Assembly: GCA_050049775.1 (NCBI GenBank)
Contig: JASFVP010000044.1
Coordinates: 1 to 33,449, forward strand
DNA: 33,449 bases
Reading direction: 5' to 3'
Origin: JABDQZ01 sp050049775
Lineage (GTDB): Bacteria > Pseudomonadota > Gammaproteobacteria > Chromatiales > Chromatiaceae
Part shown: piece after piece, positions 32,036-33,449 of the stretch
Position numbering within the stretch: the first letter of the stretch is position 1
How the letters are laid out: the number at the start of each line of letters is the position of its first letter
Program-made: the position numbers and the translations under genes
The notes under the pieces: generated by a model
Told to the model about the DNA's origin: nothing
Seen by the model: the letters and a program-made list of their open reading frames with translations, nothing else
Database searches by the model: none

Positions 32036-33370
32036 ATGGCCAAAACCGCTAACAACAATTCCTTTGTCGAATGGTTTCGTTCGTCATCGCCCTATATACA
32101 CGCGCACCGGGGTAAAACCTTCGTCATTGCGTTCAGTGGCGAAGCGGTGGCAGCTCCCAGTTTTACTAACCTGATCCACGACCTGGCGCTGCTGCGCGGC
32201 CTGGGTATCCGGCTGGTGCTGGTGCACGGCGCACGTCCGCAAATCGAGGAGCGCCTGAAACTGCGCAGCATCGAATTGCAATACGCCAATGGTCTGCGCA
32301 TCACCGACGACCAGGCGCTGCTGTGCGTCAAGGAAGCCGCCGGTATCGTGCGGCTGGAAATCGAGGCGTTGTTGTCGCAGGGGCTGGCCAATTCACCGAT
32401 GGCCGGCACCCGCATTCGCGTCGCCTCAGGCAATTTCGTCACCGCCAAGCCCATCGGCGTGCTTGATGGCATTGATTACTGCCATACCGGCGAGGTACGG
32501 CGGGTCGACGCCAACGCCATCATCCGGCAGCTGGAGTGTGAAAACATCGTATTGATTTCGCCGTTGGGTTATTCGCCTACCGGTGAGATTTTCAATCTCA
32601 GCGCCGCCGACGTCGGCGCGCGCGTGGCGATTGCGCTGAATGCCGACAAGCTGATTTACCTGTCCGAGGAAAAGCCGATCACGCGTTCCGGTGGCAAGCT
32701 GATGAATCACCTGACGCCGGCCGAACTCGAATTGCTCATGAAACGGCGTAAAAGCCTGTCGCTGAAAACCCGGCAATACCTCAACAACGCCGCGCACAGT
32801 TGCCGTTCCGGTGTAAAACGTGTGCACCTGATCGAGCGCAAGACCGATGGCGCCCTGTTGCGTGAACTGTTTACGCGTGACGGCTCCGGCACATTGATAA
32901 CGGCGGAAGCCTATGAAACCACCAGGACAGCACGCATCGACGATGTCGGCGGCGTGCTGGAGCTGATCACGCCGCTGGAAGAAAAAGGCGTGCTGGTGAA
33001 ACGCTCACGCGACCTGCTGGAAAACGAGATCAGTCAGTTCGTCGTGGTCGAACGGGACAATATGATCATCGGCTGCGCCGCACGCTACGATTACCCGGAA
33101 AAAGCCACCGCCGAACTGGCCTGCCTGGTGATTCATCCCGATTACCAGTCAGGCGGACGTGGTGACGCCTTACTCGAATACATGGAAAAGCGCGCGCGCG
33201 CCGCCGGCCTGAACAGCCTGTTCGTACTGACCACCCAGACCATGCACTGGTTTCAGGAAAGAGGCTTTAAGCAAACCGACCTTTCCTTCCTCCCCAAAGG
33301 GCGGCGGGCGTTGTACAATTACCGGCGAAATTCAAAACTGGCGGTGAAACAATTGCAGGAAATCGGCTAA
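32036..33370 (+). CDS. argA: N-acetylglutamate synthase
   Basis: A 444-residue enzyme (E. coli ArgA 443) transferring acetyl from acetyl-CoA to glutamate, the first step of arginine synthesis. The N-terminal amino-acid-kinase-like domain (about 20-285; LVLVHGARPQIEERL, GEVRRVDANAIIRQLE, ISPLGYSPTGEIFNL) is the regulatory part where arginine inhibits such enzymes. The C-terminal GNAT domain (about 300-440) has LACLVIHPDYQSGGRGDALLEYM with the acetyl-CoA loop, and WFQERGF. The ATG at 32036 is preferred to a TTG six codons upstream because the family N-terminus begins there and AAGGT lies 9 bases before it. The stop overlaps the next start by one base. Confidence 0.96.
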   Translation: MAKTANNNSFVEWFRSSSPYIHAHRGKTFVIAFSGEAVAAPSFTNLIHDLALLRGLGIRLVLVHGARPQIEERLKLRSIELQYANGLRITDDQALLCVKEAAGIVRLEIEALLSQGLANSPMAGTRIRVASGNFVTAKPIGVLDGIDYCHTGEVRRVDANAIIRQLECENIVLISPLGYSPTGEIFNLSAADVGARVAIALNADKLIYLSEEKPITRSGGKLMNHLTPAELELLMKRRKSLSLKTRQYLNNAAHSCRSGVKRVHLIERKTDGALLRELFTRDGSGTLITAEAYETTRTARIDDVGGVLELITPLEEKGVLVKRSRDLLENEISQFVVVERDNMIIGCAARYDYPEKATAELACLVIHPDYQSGGRGDALLEYMEKRARAAGLNSLFVLTTQTMHWFQERGFKQTDLSFLPKGRRALYNYRRNSKLAVKQLQEIG

Positions 33371-33449
33371 TGATTAGCAAGCAAACGCACCATGAATGGG
33401 CAGAAAAATTCGATTGCGCACCAATAATTGACGTAAATCACCCAATTAT
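33370..33449 (+). CDS. Start of an unidentified gene cut by the right edge
   Basis: An ATG sharing one base with the argA stop (TAATG) opens a frame that stays open for all 26 codons to the end of the window, beginning MISKQTHHEWAEKFDCAPII. AGGAAA lies 8 bases upstream within argA. The short overlap is typical of a coupled downstream gene. The piece is too short to name and is more AT-rich than the genes before it. Confidence 0.4.
   Translation, partial: MISKQTHHEWAEKFDCAPIIDVNHPI

Overview
The window looks like chromosomal DNA of a free-living gammaproteobacterium, probably a sulfur oxidiser. The evidence is the gene content: an AceE-type pyruvate dehydrogenase with a lipoyl-fused E3, an ArgA/ArgE arginine pathway, Grx4 next to RNase T, MlaA, and E. 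coli-length IlvD. It also carries two tandem genes for secreted Gly/Asn/Tyr-rich proteins resembling the sulfur globule proteins of Chromatiales. Genes are densely packed. I found no tRNA, rRNA, insertion sequence, prophage or CRISPR array.

Layout. Bases 1-3852 hold a signalling block: the 3' part of a diguanylate cyclase gene, an HDOD protein, and a pseudo-receiver-GGDEF-EAL protein. From 13973 down to 3849 seven minus-strand genes follow each other with short gaps or overlaps: aceE, aceF, lpdA (pyruvate dehydrogenase complex), an alpha/beta hydrolase, a VanZ-like membrane protein, argG and a periplasmic metallo-beta-lactamase-fold protein. Between 14114 and 15553 lies a self-contained minus-strand operon with promoter, structured leader, two sulfur-globule-like genes and terminator. 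Next come mlaA and a TraB/GumN protein (minus), rnt (plus), and hyuB - asparagine-synthase-type amidotransferase - grxD (minus). Bases 22037-25978 (plus) carry argD, argF, an ABC ATPase and an SH3/coiled-coil membrane protein, closed by a strong terminator shared with convergent ilvD (minus). The right end (plus) has a membrane-bound class III nucleotide cyclase, a TPR-like lipoprotein, argE and argA. The one gap of about 300 bases (30454-30774) contains a decayed gene on the minus strand. A gene at the right edge is cut by the window.

How the genes work together. Five arginine biosynthesis enzymes (ArgA, ArgE, ArgD, ArgF, ArgG) are spread over three transcription units in 28 kb. The PDH genes supply acetyl-CoA, which ArgA uses. 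Two nucleotide second-messenger systems are present: c-di-GMP on the left, and cAMP or cGMP on the right. The most unusual part is the sulfur-globule-like operon. One of its two proteins carries a long hendecad-repeat helical tail, and the leader RNA can form a hairpin whose loop is perfectly complementary to a segment beside the ribosome binding site.
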